A stretch of 64,000 bases of DNA, taken from NCBI RefSeq assembly GCF_037031285.1, contig NZ_JAYEZO010000001.1, positions 1,488,001-1,552,000 of the forward strand, given 5' to 3'. Positions 15,996 to 24,662 of this stretch are shown here, one piece after another; positions within the stretch are counted from its first letter, which is position 1, and the number at the start of each line of letters is the position of its first letter. The position numbers and the translations under genes are program-made. The notes beneath the pieces were generated by a model. It was given only the letters and a program-made list of their open reading frames with translations, ran no database searches and was not told the DNA's origin. The DNA comes from Halobellus sp. LT62 (lineage in GTDB: Archaea > Halobacteriota > Halobacteria > Halobacteriales > Haloferacaceae).

Positions 15996-17135
15996 ATGCG
16001 AAGTTACACCGTAATGGAGATATGGGGAATCCCGATTCGGATAAATACGTCGCTGTTGATCTTCCTCCCGATCCTCGCGTGGTTGATCGGAAGCGGTCAA
16101 CAGATCGAGCTGTACGCGGGATTTATCGAAGGTCTCACCGGTGTCGGATTCGATATCGATCGCCTTCGAGCTGGCGCTACTCCATGGATCATCGGCGTCG
16201 CCGCAGCTGTTGGGCTGTTCGTGAGTGTGACGCTCCACGAACTCGGTCACTCGTGGGTTGCGCTCCGATACGACATCGAAATCGAGTCCATCACCCTGTG
16301 GATTTTGGGTGGAATTGCGTCGCTGAAAACCCTTCCGAAGGAATGGAACCGTGAATTCTGGATCGCTATCGCCGGGCCAATTGCGAGCGTTCTCGTCGCT
16401 GTAGTCTGCTATGCGGGCGTCTTGATCACCCCGCGATCGTTGCAAGTGACCCGTTTTGTCGTCGGCTGGCTCGCAATTACCAACGTTTCACTGACGGTCT
16501 TCAACTTGCTTCCGGCGTTCCCGATGGACGGTGGTCGCATCTTCCGGGCGATCCTCGCTCGGTCCCGCCCGTACGGAACTGCGACTCGGATCGCCGCTCG
16601 GGTTGGCGTCGCTTTCGCGTTCCTGTTCGCTATTGTCGGCGTTCTCAACTTTCAGATCATTCTCCTGCTTCTGGCACTGTTCATTTACGGCGCTGCGACG
16701 ACCGAATCGCGGACGGTTCTCCTCGACGAACTGCTCGAAGGCATCGCTGTCGGCGACATTATGACGCGCGATCCCGCCTCTATCTCGGCCGGCACGACGG
16801 TCGACGAACTCGGAGAGCAGATGCTCCGTGACCGCCAGACGACTCACCTCGTCACCGATGCCGCCGGTTCGGTGGTCGGTACCGTCACGCTCGAGGACCT
16901 GAGGAAGGTCGGTCGTGGCGACCGAGCGACGACGCGAGTCGAGGAGATTATGGAGGAGATCCCGCGGGTCGAGGCTGGTGACGACGCCTTCGATACGCTA
17001 GCGATGCTGAACCAGTCCGGCGGCTTCGAAGCCCTCGTCTACGAAGAAGGTTCGCTCGTGGGTGTTCTCTCCGAAGCCGACTTCGCTCACGCGATGACGA
17101 TTCGCCGCGGCTTCCGGTCGACTCTCGCCACCTAA
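15996..17135 (+). CDS. Site-2 protease family (M50) intramembrane metalloprotease with CBS pair
   Basis: A 379-residue polytopic membrane protein of the rhomboid-unrelated S2P/SpoIVFB group, which cleaves membrane-bound substrates within the bilayer. Seen: the zinc site HELGH (81-85), the third ligand Asp in NLLPAFPMDGGR (about D178), about six hydrophobic segments over residues 12-230, and a C-terminal pair of CBS domains (about 245-375, beginning VGDIMTRDPASI) that usually sense adenine nucleotides. The ATG at 15996 has a TATA-like CTTATCAA about 12 bp upstream, closer than the usual 26 bp, so the start might be slightly downstream or the promoter elsewhere. The protease target is unknown. 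The gene begins directly beyond the mutY scar. Confidence 0.93.
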   Translation: MRSYTVMEIWGIPIRINTSLLIFLPILAWLIGSGQQIELYAGFIEGLTGVGFDIDRLRAGATPWIIGVAAAVGLFVSVTLHELGHSWVALRYDIEIESITLWILGGIASLKTLPKEWNREFWIAIAGPIASVLVAVVCYAGVLITPRSLQVTRFVVGWLAITNVSLTVFNLLPAFPMDGGRIFRAILARSRPYGTATRIAARVGVAFAFLFAIVGVLNFQIILLLLALFIYGAATTESRTVLLDELLEGIAVGDIMTRDPASISAGTTVDELGEQMLRDRQTTHLVTDAAGSVVGTVTLEDLRKVGRGDRATTRVEEIMEEIPRVEAGDDAFDTLAMLNQSGGFEALVYEEGSLVGVLSEADFAHAMTIRRGFRSTLAT

Positions 17136-17156
17136 TCGAGTCTTCTCGTCGGATTA

Positions 17157-17312
17157 GTGATTCCGGCGACCCTGTTGACCGAAACGACGCCGCGGCTGGT
17201 GTTCGCGGTCTGTCTCGCGACGTCGCTGTGCATCTTCCCACTGCTCCGACGGAGATCTGCCGGGACGCTTGGCGAGCAGACTCTACAACGGACGCCCGAA
17301 TCGAGGCGGTGA
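17157..17312 (+). other. Possible gene remnant in the 325-bp gap (51-codon membrane-like ORF)
   Basis: The gap 17136-17460 has no convincing full gene. In it a GTG-started 51-codon frame continues in the same phase as the M50 gene past its TAA stop and encodes a hydrophobic stretch (LVFAVCLATSLCIFPLL) followed by basic residues (RRR), with GC-rich third positions. This could be the former C-terminus of another membrane protein, a lost extension of the protease or a real microprotein. I see nothing else in the gap apart from AT-richer DNA at 17340-17460. Confidence 0.25.
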
Positions 17313-17460
17313 ATTCCCTCGTCAAGCCCCGAGGGACTCGCCTTGTATATTGATAGATCGGAAGACTGCGTGCTCTCGAATGGCTACCGTCTCTGTTGGA
17401 TCTCGATTCTAAGCGCCAGCGACGTTCTTGCGGTCCTGTGTGCGATCGATCTACTCGTTT

Positions 17461-17751
17461 TTACCTCCCGAGCCAATCGTTGTCGCTGACCCCGTATCCG
17501 TTTTCTTGACAGTACTGCCGGGCGCGCTGACGGACTGTTCGTGAACTCGGACGCTGCCGGGTCGCCTGAATCCGCTCGATGATCCAGTCGGTCACGACGG
17601 CGATTCCCTCGTCGTTGTCGTCCGGTGTGACGTCTTCCAGAGCGCGGAACGTCTTTTCGTAGACCTCATATTGCTGCTCCCGGTCGTCATCCCGTACGTT
17701 TGCCTCGGATTCGGCCTCCGCGATGCGGTCGATAGCAGTGTCGATGGACAT
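17461..17751 (-). CDS. Conserved small haloarchaeal protein
   Basis: A 96-residue soluble protein rich in Asp and Glu at the front (IDRIAEAESEANVRDDDREQ) and in Arg near the end (TRQRPSSRTVRQRARQYC). The C-terminal segment RQRARQYCQENGYGVSDNDW looks like a short helix-turn-helix or a nucleic-acid-contact tail. No family is recognised. The ATG at 17751 (MSIDTAIDRIAEAES) is preferred to an earlier one that would add only MLRWS. It is 91 bp downstream of the lipid reductase gene on the same strand. Confidence 0.6.
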   Translation of the reverse strand: MSIDTAIDRIAEAESEANVRDDDREQQYEVYEKTFRALEDVTPDDNDEGIAVVTDWIIERIQATRQRPSSRTVRQRARQYCQENGYGVSDNDWLGR

Positions 17752-17842
17752 ACTCCACCGTAGCACTCCCTCGGTAGTAAAGCACCGGTCATCGGAATAC
17801 CTCGATCGTCCCCGAGAGCGAGAGCCGTCGGCGTCCGACTGC

Positions 17843-19216
17843 TCAGTACTTCGGATCCGCGCCGGTGACCGCGTAGATGTCGTCCATCAGGTCGTCGCGC
17901 TGGTCCTTCCAGACTTCGAGCGCCTCGGGTCGGCCCGGATAGCGGGCGTAGTGATCCATCAGTTCGTCCGCGAGGCTCTTCGTCTTGTAGAAATTGAGGA
18001 TCTGTCCCCAGTAACCGAAGGAGTCTTTCGCGGTCTTCGCGACCAGCGCCGGACCGAACGAGGTGGTACCGGAGTACAGCGCCTCCGCGAGCTTCTCGCC
18101 CGGAAGCGAGGCCAGAAGTCCCATCAGGTCGTCGACGTCGACGGCGGTCGAGAGGACGTTGTACACGTCGAGTCCGGCGTAGCGCCCGCCGAAGTGGTCC
18201 ATCACGCGCTCGTTGTAGTGCCACAGCGCGTCCTCGCTGACGTCGCCGTCGCCGATGGCGCGGATGACCTGCTGGCCCGCGTAGGTCCCCGCGTAGGCGG
18301 CTCCGGCGATGCCGCCGCCGGTGGTAGGGTTGACGTGGCCGGCGGCGTCGCCGACCGCGACGAAGCCGTCCGCGACCGCCGAGTCGTAGGGACGCCGGGT
18401 CGGCAGCGCCGCGCCGAGTTTGTCGGTGACTGTCGCACCCTCGAACTCGGGTCGGTTCCGAAGGTCTCTCTTCAGGTCCTCGACGAGCTTCATCGGTTCC
18501 TCGTTCATCTGGAAGCCGAGGCCGGCGTTGATCGTCGTCTCGGTCCGCGGGAAGTACCAGAGGTATCCGGCCGCTCGCTCGGTCGGTTTGAAGACCAGCG
18601 CGTCGTCCCACTCGACGGGCTCTGGGACTTCGACGATCTCTCTGTACGCCGAACAGAACTGCGAGTAGGAGACGTTCGTATCGAACGTGGCGTTCGAGAA
18701 ATCGGTCTTATCCTGCAGGATCGAGAGCGAACCCGCGCCGTCGACGACGACGTCGGCATCGAACGCGACGACCTCGCCGTTCGTCTTCGCGCGGACGCCG
18801 GTGACGGTGCCGTCGTCGTCCTGCACGACGTCCTGAACGACGGTGTCGTAGTGGAACTCGGTGCCAGCCCGCTCGGCTCCCTCGATGATCAGGCGACCGT
18901 ACTCCCAGCGGTCGATGACTGCCAGCTCGCCCGGCACGGGAATTTCGAGGACCGTGTCCTCTTGGGGGATCTCGAATCGGCCGTGGTCGACGCCCGTGTT
19001 CGTGAACGCGCCCTCGATCTGCGATTTCGGGATCGCTTCGGGGAAGGCGTCAGCCCCCTTCAGCGCGTCACCGCAGGCGATGTGGCCCGCCTCTTCGGCG
19101 GACTTCCGTTCGACGATGGCGACGTCGAGGCCCTCGCGGGCGACGGTGGCCGCCGCGTAGCAGCCGGCCGTCCCCGCCCCGACGACGACGACGTCGTACT
19201 CGTGGGAGGTACTCAT
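17843..19216 (-). CDS. Geranylgeranyl reductase family FAD enzyme (archaeal lipid saturation)
   Basis: A 457-residue flavoprotein of the digeranylgeranylglycerophospholipid reductase family, which saturates the isoprenoid chains of archaeal ether lipids. Seen: the N-terminal dinucleotide fold YDVVVVGAGTAGCYAA, the GD motif GFVAVGDAAGHVNPTTGGG (about 300-318) that holds the FAD ribityl and pyrophosphate, and the Cys in HIACGDALKG typical of archaeal members. The length fits the family. The ATG is preceded by a GATAAAG element 30-40 bp upstream. It is probably membrane-associated through its lipid substrate, although I see no transmembrane helix. Reduction of other prenyl groups such as menaquinone cannot be excluded. 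Confidence 0.88.
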   Translation of the reverse strand: MSTSHEYDVVVVGAGTAGCYAAATVAREGLDVAIVERKSAEEAGHIACGDALKGADAFPEAIPKSQIEGAFTNTGVDHGRFEIPQEDTVLEIPVPGELAVIDRWEYGRLIIEGAERAGTEFHYDTVVQDVVQDDDGTVTGVRAKTNGEVVAFDADVVVDGAGSLSILQDKTDFSNATFDTNVSYSQFCSAYREIVEVPEPVEWDDALVFKPTERAAGYLWYFPRTETTINAGLGFQMNEEPMKLVEDLKRDLRNRPEFEGATVTDKLGAALPTRRPYDSAVADGFVAVGDAAGHVNPTTGGGIAGAAYAGTYAGQQVIRAIGDGDVSEDALWHYNERVMDHFGGRYAGLDVYNVLSTAVDVDDLMGLLASLPGEKLAEALYSGTTSFGPALVAKTAKDSFGYWGQILNFYKTKSLADELMDHYARYPGRPEALEVWKDQRDDLMDDIYAVTGADPKY

Positions 19217-19308
19217 CGTTCCGTCTCTCGCGTGCGTCCGGAAAACTCTTTATCCCTCGGTCGGGGACGCCGGAATCGGTGCAGACAGAGACCGTCCCGC
19301 AGTCCGGC

Positions 19309-20391
19309 TCACCCCTCGCCGGATTCGTAGTGCTCGCCCGCGGCCTCGGGAATCCGCGTGCGGCCGACGAGCGCGAGGACGATGATCACGACGACGAACG
19401 GCGTGATACGGATGAGCTGACGGGGAACGCCGATGCCCTGCAACTGGAGGAACGTCTGCATCGCGTCGAGCCCCGCGAAGAGCAGCGTCGAGAGGAACGC
19501 GCCGATCGGGTTGTAGTTGCCGAACAGGTACGCGACGATGGCGATGAATCCCTTCCCGTTGACCATCGTCGGCCCGTTACCGGTGAACTGCCCGAGATCG
19601 AGCGAGAGCGCGGCCCCGCCCATCCCCGAGAGTACACCGGAGATGAGCACCGCAGCGTATCTGACGCGCGTGACGCTCACGCCCGCCGTGTCCAGCGCCT
19701 TCGGGTTCTCACCGCTGGCGCGGACCCAGCGACCGAACGTGGTTCGCTCGAAGACGTACCACGAGAGGCCGACGGCCAGAAACAGCAGGTACACGGAGGG
19801 CGACGCCGAGAACAGCGCGCCGAAGAACGGGATGTCCGCGAGCACCGGCACCGAGATCGACCCGGGCGTCGCGACCGTCGGCGTGTTGGGGCCGCCGTAG
19901 ATGACCTGCGAGGCGAACGGCGCGAGCCCGAGCGCGATGAGCCAGACGGCGAGCCCCGCGATGATCTGATCCGCGCGGAACTCGATCGTGACGACCGCGA
20001 AGAGCAGCGCTAAGAGCGCGCTGGCGACGATACCGCCGCCGAACCCGATCCAGACGCCTCCGGTGACGTCGGTGACGTAGATCGCGGTGAACGCCGAGAT
20101 GATGAGAAGCCCTTCGAGGCCGATGTTGATCACACCGGACTTCTCCGAGAAGATGCCGCCCAAGGCGGCGAAAGCGATCGGGACCGAGAGCCGAAGCGCC
20201 GCCGAAAGCGTGTTCCGGCTGGTGAGTACGTCGGCGAAGGTTCCGACGATCGAGTCCGGGAACAGCCACCCGCCGACGAGAAGCAGCGCGAGCGCGACGA
20301 GCGTGATGCCCGCGATGAGTACCCGCGACGAATAGCGCTCTAACAGCCCCTCGTCTGGACCGGCGACTGAATCGGCCGTGGTCTCACTCAT
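19309..20391 (-). CDS. ABC transporter permease, BMP/nucleoside-sugar type, second subunit
   Basis: A 360-residue inner-membrane permease of the BPD_transp_2 (RbsC/YufQ-like) family, with eight to ten hydrophobic segments. The run LGGIFSEKSGVINIGLEGL is the cytoplasmic coupling-loop signature of this family. Its first 8 bp of coding sequence overlap the end of the partner permease gene, so it is the last gene of a four-gene operon: lipoprotein, ATPase, permease, permease. The imported substrate is unknown; in this family it is a nucleoside, a purine derivative or a simple sugar. Confidence 0.92.
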   Translation of the reverse strand: MSETTADSVAGPDEGLLERYSSRVLIAGITLVALALLLVGGWLFPDSIVGTFADVLTSRNTLSAALRLSVPIAFAALGGIFSEKSGVINIGLEGLLIISAFTAIYVTDVTGGVWIGFGGGIVASALLALLFAVVTIEFRADQIIAGLAVWLIALGLAPFASQVIYGGPNTPTVATPGSISVPVLADIPFFGALFSASPSVYLLFLAVGLSWYVFERTTFGRWVRASGENPKALDTAGVSVTRVRYAAVLISGVLSGMGGAALSLDLGQFTGNGPTMVNGKGFIAIVAYLFGNYNPIGAFLSTLLFAGLDAMQTFLQLQGIGVPRQLIRITPFVVVIIVLALVGRTRIPEAAGEHYESGEG

Positions 20392-21616
20392 CTTCCTCGC
20401 CCCCCGGCCGACCGCCGTCGGTGGCGACGACCCTATCTCCCGCGTCGGTCACCCGCTTGCCGATCAGCCGGAAGAACTCCGGCATCGCGACGAAGAGGAT
20501 GATGAGCCCGCGGAGGACCCCGACGAGCTGCGGCGGGACGTCGGTCGCGAACTGCACGACCGTCGTGCCGCTCTTGAGGACGCCGAAGAGCAGCGCTGCG
20601 ACACCGACACCGAGCGGGTTGTTCCCCGCGAGGATCGAGACGGTGATCCCGTCGAACCCGTAGTCGGGAACGCCCGTCTGGAACGTCCCGAGGATCATCA
20701 TCACGTACATCGCGCCGGCGATCCCGCCGAGCGCGCCCGAGAGCGTGAGGCTCGCGACGATCGTTCGCCCCGCGTCGACGCCGCCGTACTCCGCGGCGTC
20801 GGGCTGAATCCCGCTCGTGCGGACGTCGTACCCGAACGCCGTGTATTCGAGGATGTAGTACAGCCCGACGACCGCGACGATGCCGAAGGCGAGCGCGATA
20901 AGCGAGAAGTCCTGCTGTCCACCGAAGAGCACGGTCGGGAACTGCGCGTACTCCGGCAGCGGGACCGTCTGGTTCGCCGGGCTGTTCGGGTCCTTGAAGA
21001 CGCCGCTGACGAGATACAGCGCGACCCCGGTCGCGATGAAGTTGAGCATAATCGTCGTGATGACCTCGTTGGCCTCGGCGTAGGCCTTGAGCAGGCCGGG
21101 GATCGCGCCGTACAGCCCGCCGAACACCGCGCCGACGAGAATTCCGAACGGGATCAGAAGCACCGTGCCGACGACCCCGGAGACGAGCGGCGACACCCAG
21201 AGGACGCCGAGCGCGGTCGCCAGCGCGCCGACGACCATCTGTCCCTGTGTTCCGATGTTGAAGATGCCCGCGCGGAACGCCAAGGCGACCGAGAGACCCG
21301 TAAAGAGCAGCAGCGTCGTCTCACGGAGAGTCACGGAGAACTGTCCGTCCGGCGACCAGCCGCCGCTCTGCGGATTGCCGAGCGCGCCCAAGAACAGCCG
21401 ATCGAAGACGAGGACGGGGTCATAACAGAACCCCGTGCCGAAGTAATAGACCGCCTCGTTGGCCGTACACGTCGTCATCCGCCCGGCGATGAGCACGAGG
21501 ACCGCTCCGACGAGAATCGAGAGCACGAGCGCCGCGGTGCTGATCAGAATCCGTTCGGTCGCCGACGCGGTCGCGAGCCGTTCGAGGACGTCGCGGGCGC
21601 GGTCGCGAACGGTCAC
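20384..21616 (-). CDS. ABC transporter permease, BMP/nucleoside-sugar type, first subunit
   Basis: A 410-residue permease of the same family (YufP-like), starting with GTG in a 4-bp GTGA overlap with the ATPase stop. Seen: a membrane segment near residues 25-50, a loop with several Cys and Gly, then LSVALAFRAGIFNIGTQGQM, the family signature that contacts the ATPase. The hydrophilic extension of about 25 residues at the N-terminus and the charged C-terminus (GGRPGGEEDE) are normal. It forms the channel as a heterodimer with the other permease. Confidence 0.92.
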   Translation of the reverse strand: MTVRDRARDVLERLATASATERILISTAALVLSILVGAVLVLIAGRMTTCTANEAVYYFGTGFCYDPVLVFDRLFLGALGNPQSGGWSPDGQFSVTLRETTLLLFTGLSVALAFRAGIFNIGTQGQMVVGALATALGVLWVSPLVSGVVGTVLLIPFGILVGAVFGGLYGAIPGLLKAYAEANEVITTIMLNFIATGVALYLVSGVFKDPNSPANQTVPLPEYAQFPTVLFGGQQDFSLIALAFGIVAVVGLYYILEYTAFGYDVRTSGIQPDAAEYGGVDAGRTIVASLTLSGALGGIAGAMYVMMILGTFQTGVPDYGFDGITVSILAGNNPLGVGVAALLFGVLKSGTTVVQFATDVPPQLVGVLRGLIILFVAMPEFFRLIGKRVTDAGDRVVATDGGRPGGEEDE

Positions 21617-23196
21617 GCGCGTTCACCTCCGGCGGACGCCTCGACGTCCTGTTCCGTCTCGGTCGTCGCCGGATCCGCCGGTTCGGGGCGTTCGCCGGCC
21701 ATCAACAGGCCGAGTTCCTCTTCGGTCGTCGCCGACGGGTCGACGACGTCCATAAACTCGCCCTCGTACATCACGGCGAGCCGATCGGACAGCCCCTGCA
21801 CCTCTTCGAGTTTCGAGGAGACGAGCAGGATCGCGACGCCCTCCTTCCGGAGTTCCAACAGGCGCTCGTGGATGAATTCGATCGAGCCGACGTCGACGCC
21901 GCGGGTCGGGTGCGCCGCGACGACGAGTTTCGGGTCGCGCTCGAACTCGCGGCCGACGATGAACTTCTGCTGATTGCCGCCCGAGAGCGATTCCGAAATC
22001 GAATCGGCGTTCGGGGGGCGGACGTCGTACTCGTCGATGATCTCCTCGGCGTGTTCTCGCGTGTGGGGCCAGTCGATCCGACCGTTCGGGCCGAACTCGG
22101 CGGTGTGTTGGCTCCCGAGGAGCGCGTTCTCGACGAGGTCGAAGTCCATCACGAGACCGCGGTCCTGTCTGTCCTCGGGGATGTACGCCATTCCGGCGTC
22201 GATCCGGCTCCGCCGCGAGTCGTCGGTGACGTCCCGGCCGAGGAACTCGATCCGGCCGCCGTCCGGGCTCTCGAGGCCTGTCAGGGCTTCGATGAGCTCC
22301 GATTGCCCGTTGCCGTCGACGCCCGCGATGCCGAACACTTCTCCCGCTCTCACCTCGAAACCGACGCCGTCGACGGCGCGAACTCCGCGCTCGTCCTCGA
22401 CGACGATGTCGGAGGCGGCGGCGACGACGTCACCCGTTTCAGCCGGCGGCTTGTCGACGTCTAAGAGCACCTCGCGGCCGACCATCAGTTCCGCGAGGCC
22501 CTCGCGTGTCGTCTCGTCGGCGACGACGGTGCCGACGTTGCGGCCGTCGCGGAGCACCGTGATCTCGTCGGCCGCGCGCATCGCCTCGCCGAGCTTGTGC
22601 GTGATGAAGATGATCGTCTTGCCCTGCGCGGTCAGCTCTTCGAGCACCTCGAACAGCTCTTCGACCTCTTGGGGCGTCAGCACGGCCGTCGGTTCGTCCA
22701 AAATGAGGATATCCGCACCGCGGTAGAGCGCCTTCAGGATCTCGACGCGCTGTTGTTCGCCGACGGAGACGTCCTCGATCCGGGCGTCGGGGTCGACGTC
22801 GAACCCGTAGCGTTCCGAGAGGTCGACGACGGCCGCTCTGGCGGCCTCTCGATCGATCGCGAGTCCGCCCCACTTTTTCGGCTCGTTGCCGAGCGTGATG
22901 TTCTCGGTGACCGTCATCGGATCGACCAGCATAAAGTGCTGGTGGATCATCCCGATCCCGGCGTCGATCGCGTCGCGTGGCGAATCGAACGATCGCTCCG
23001 CGTCATCGACGAGCACGCGGCCAGCAGTCGGATCGTAGAAACCGTAGAGAACGTTCATCAGCGTCGTCTTTCCCGCACCGTTCTCACCGAGGAGAGCGTG
23101 TACAGTCCCGCGCTCGACGGCGAGGTCCACGTCGTCGTTGGCGACGACACCCGGGAACCGTTTGGTGATCCCGTCGAGGTGGACGGCTGTATCCAT
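21613..23196 (-). CDS. ABC transporter ATPase with two nucleotide-binding domains (RbsA/YufO-like)
   Basis: A 527-residue duplicated ATPase powering the importer. The first half has a canonical Walker A (GENGAGKTTL), a signature VSVGEQQRVEI and a Walker B ILILDEPTAVL. The second half has a degenerate Walker A, GVDGNGQSE, as usual in this family, the signature LSGGNQQKFIVGRE and VVAAHPTRGVD. The C-terminal 40 residues are an acidic tail (AGERPEPADPATTETEQD). It is upstream of the two permeases and overlaps the first by 4 bp. The 168 bp between it and the lipoprotein gene contain no gene and could hold a processing site or an internal promoter. Confidence 0.93.
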   Translation of the reverse strand: MDTAVHLDGITKRFPGVVANDDVDLAVERGTVHALLGENGAGKTTLMNVLYGFYDPTAGRVLVDDAERSFDSPRDAIDAGIGMIHQHFMLVDPMTVTENITLGNEPKKWGGLAIDREAARAAVVDLSERYGFDVDPDARIEDVSVGEQQRVEILKALYRGADILILDEPTAVLTPQEVEELFEVLEELTAQGKTIIFITHKLGEAMRAADEITVLRDGRNVGTVVADETTREGLAELMVGREVLLDVDKPPAETGDVVAAASDIVVEDERGVRAVDGVGFEVRAGEVFGIAGVDGNGQSELIEALTGLESPDGGRIEFLGRDVTDDSRRSRIDAGMAYIPEDRQDRGLVMDFDLVENALLGSQHTAEFGPNGRIDWPHTREHAEEIIDEYDVRPPNADSISESLSGGNQQKFIVGREFERDPKLVVAAHPTRGVDVGSIEFIHERLLELRKEGVAILLVSSKLEEVQGLSDRLAVMYEGEFMDVVDPSATTEEELGLLMAGERPEPADPATTETEQDVEASAGGERA

Positions 23197-23364
23197 AGAT
23201 CTGTCTCTCCCTTCGTCGGGGGACCAACGAATAGGTTTGGATATTACGCCGTCAGACCGCTCGAAAATACCGGACGTGGCAACTGTGTGTGACGTGCGTC
23301 GCGAAAATATGTGGCGGATCTCGCCCTCACGAACAGTCAGCGCTCCGATCTGCCGCCGACTACC

Positions 23365-24501
23365 TTACTCGGGCGAGTCGGGAACGTCGATGTCGCCCGC
23401 GATGATGTCCTCGCGTGCGGTCGCGACTTCCTCGGTGACGTCGTCGGGGATCTCCGAACCGAGCTCGTCGCCCCAAACGAGTTCGACCCCGTTCTGTTCG
23501 AGTCCGAGGGTGATGATGTCACCGCCCTCGAAGTTACCCTCGACGACCGACTCGATGGAGTTGTAGACGGCCGTGTCGACGCGTTTGGACATACTCGCGA
23601 GGATGACGTCGCTGTAGGAGGGCTTCGTGACCGACTGGTCGCGGTCGACGCCGATCGCGAACTTGCCCTGCTCTTGGGCGGCTTGGAAGACGCCCGTGCC
23701 GGTGTTTCCGGCCGCGTGGTAGACGATGTCAGCGCCGCTGTTGTACATCGCCGTGGCGGCCTCTTTCCCCGCCGCGGGGTCGTTGAAGCTTCCCGTGTAG
23801 TTCGTACTGACGTCGACGTCGTCGCTGCCGGCCTGTGCGCCCGCGACGAACCCGGCCTCGAACTTCTGGATCAGATCGGACTCGACGCCGCCGACGAACC
23901 CGAGGTTCGTCGAGTCGCCCTCGGTCGACCCGGCACCGGCCGAGAAGTCCCGCGTCGTGAGCAGGCTGGCCATCAGGCCGGCGAGGTACGACCCCTCGTG
24001 CTCGGCGAACACGTAGTTGTCGACGTTCGAGGCTTCGACGACGGAGTCGACGAGCATGAAGTCCTGATCGGGGTAGGACTCGGCGTTTTCCGTCAGCGCG
24101 TCCGTCTGCAGGAAGCCGATGCAGCAGACGAGATCGTAGTTCGGATCCGTCGACTGCGCGAACTGCTGCTGGAACGAACTGAACTGCGAGACCTCGTCGG
24201 GCTGAGCCTCGTTGAAGGAGATGTCGAGCTCTTCTTCGGCCTGCAGCGCACCCTGCTGGGCTTGGTCGTTGAACGACCCGTCGCCGAGGCCGCCCGTCGC
24301 GTAGACCATCCCGATGTTGGCCGCCGGGCCGCTTTCCCCCTCGGTCGTCGTCTGCTCTGTCTCGGAGCCGCCGGAGTCGCTGTCGCCGCCGGAATCTCCG
24401 GAGCTGTCGCCGCCGTCGCCACCGGAGGGCCCCCCACTGCAGCCCGCCAATCCGGCAATTCCCGCCACACCAGTCGCCTTCACGAATGTACGTCTATCCA
24501 T
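23365..24501 (-). CDS. BMP-family substrate-binding lipoprotein, Tat-exported
   Basis: A 378-residue extracellular receptor for the ABC importer. The N-terminus DRRTFVKATGVAGIAGLAGC has the twin-arginine motif and a lipobox ending in Cys (residue 21), so it is folded before export and lipid-anchored, normal in haloarchaea. A Gly/Ser/Asp-rich linker of about 40 residues follows, then a Bmp (PnrA-like) domain with ANIGMVYATGGLGDGSFND and the later GADIVYHAAGNTGTGVF. PnrA-like proteins bind purine nucleosides, but here the ligand is only inferred. The ATG at 24501 is favoured because the Tat motif starts there. It is the first gene of the operon. Confidence 0.92.
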   Translation of the reverse strand: MDRRTFVKATGVAGIAGLAGCSGGPSGGDGGDSSGDSGGDSDSGGSETEQTTTEGESGPAANIGMVYATGGLGDGSFNDQAQQGALQAEEELDISFNEAQPDEVSQFSSFQQQFAQSTDPNYDLVCCIGFLQTDALTENAESYPDQDFMLVDSVVEASNVDNYVFAEHEGSYLAGLMASLLTTRDFSAGAGSTEGDSTNLGFVGGVESDLIQKFEAGFVAGAQAGSDDVDVSTNYTGSFNDPAAGKEAATAMYNSGADIVYHAAGNTGTGVFQAAQEQGKFAIGVDRDQSVTKPSYSDVILASMSKRVDTAVYNSIESVVEGNFEGGDIITLGLEQNGVELVWGDELGSEIPDDVTEEVATAREDIIAGDIDVPDSPE

Positions 24502-24662
24502 AGCTGTGGACACCTATAGAACACCTGGTAGTGAGATGTGCATAAAATCGTCGCTTTGGGCTGTGCACCCGCGATCCTCGACTGAAAAAAGTGGACAGGT
24601 ATTCGATAGCGTGTCGCAAACTTGGTCACGCTGGAGACACGGCGACCACGTCGATGGCCTCG

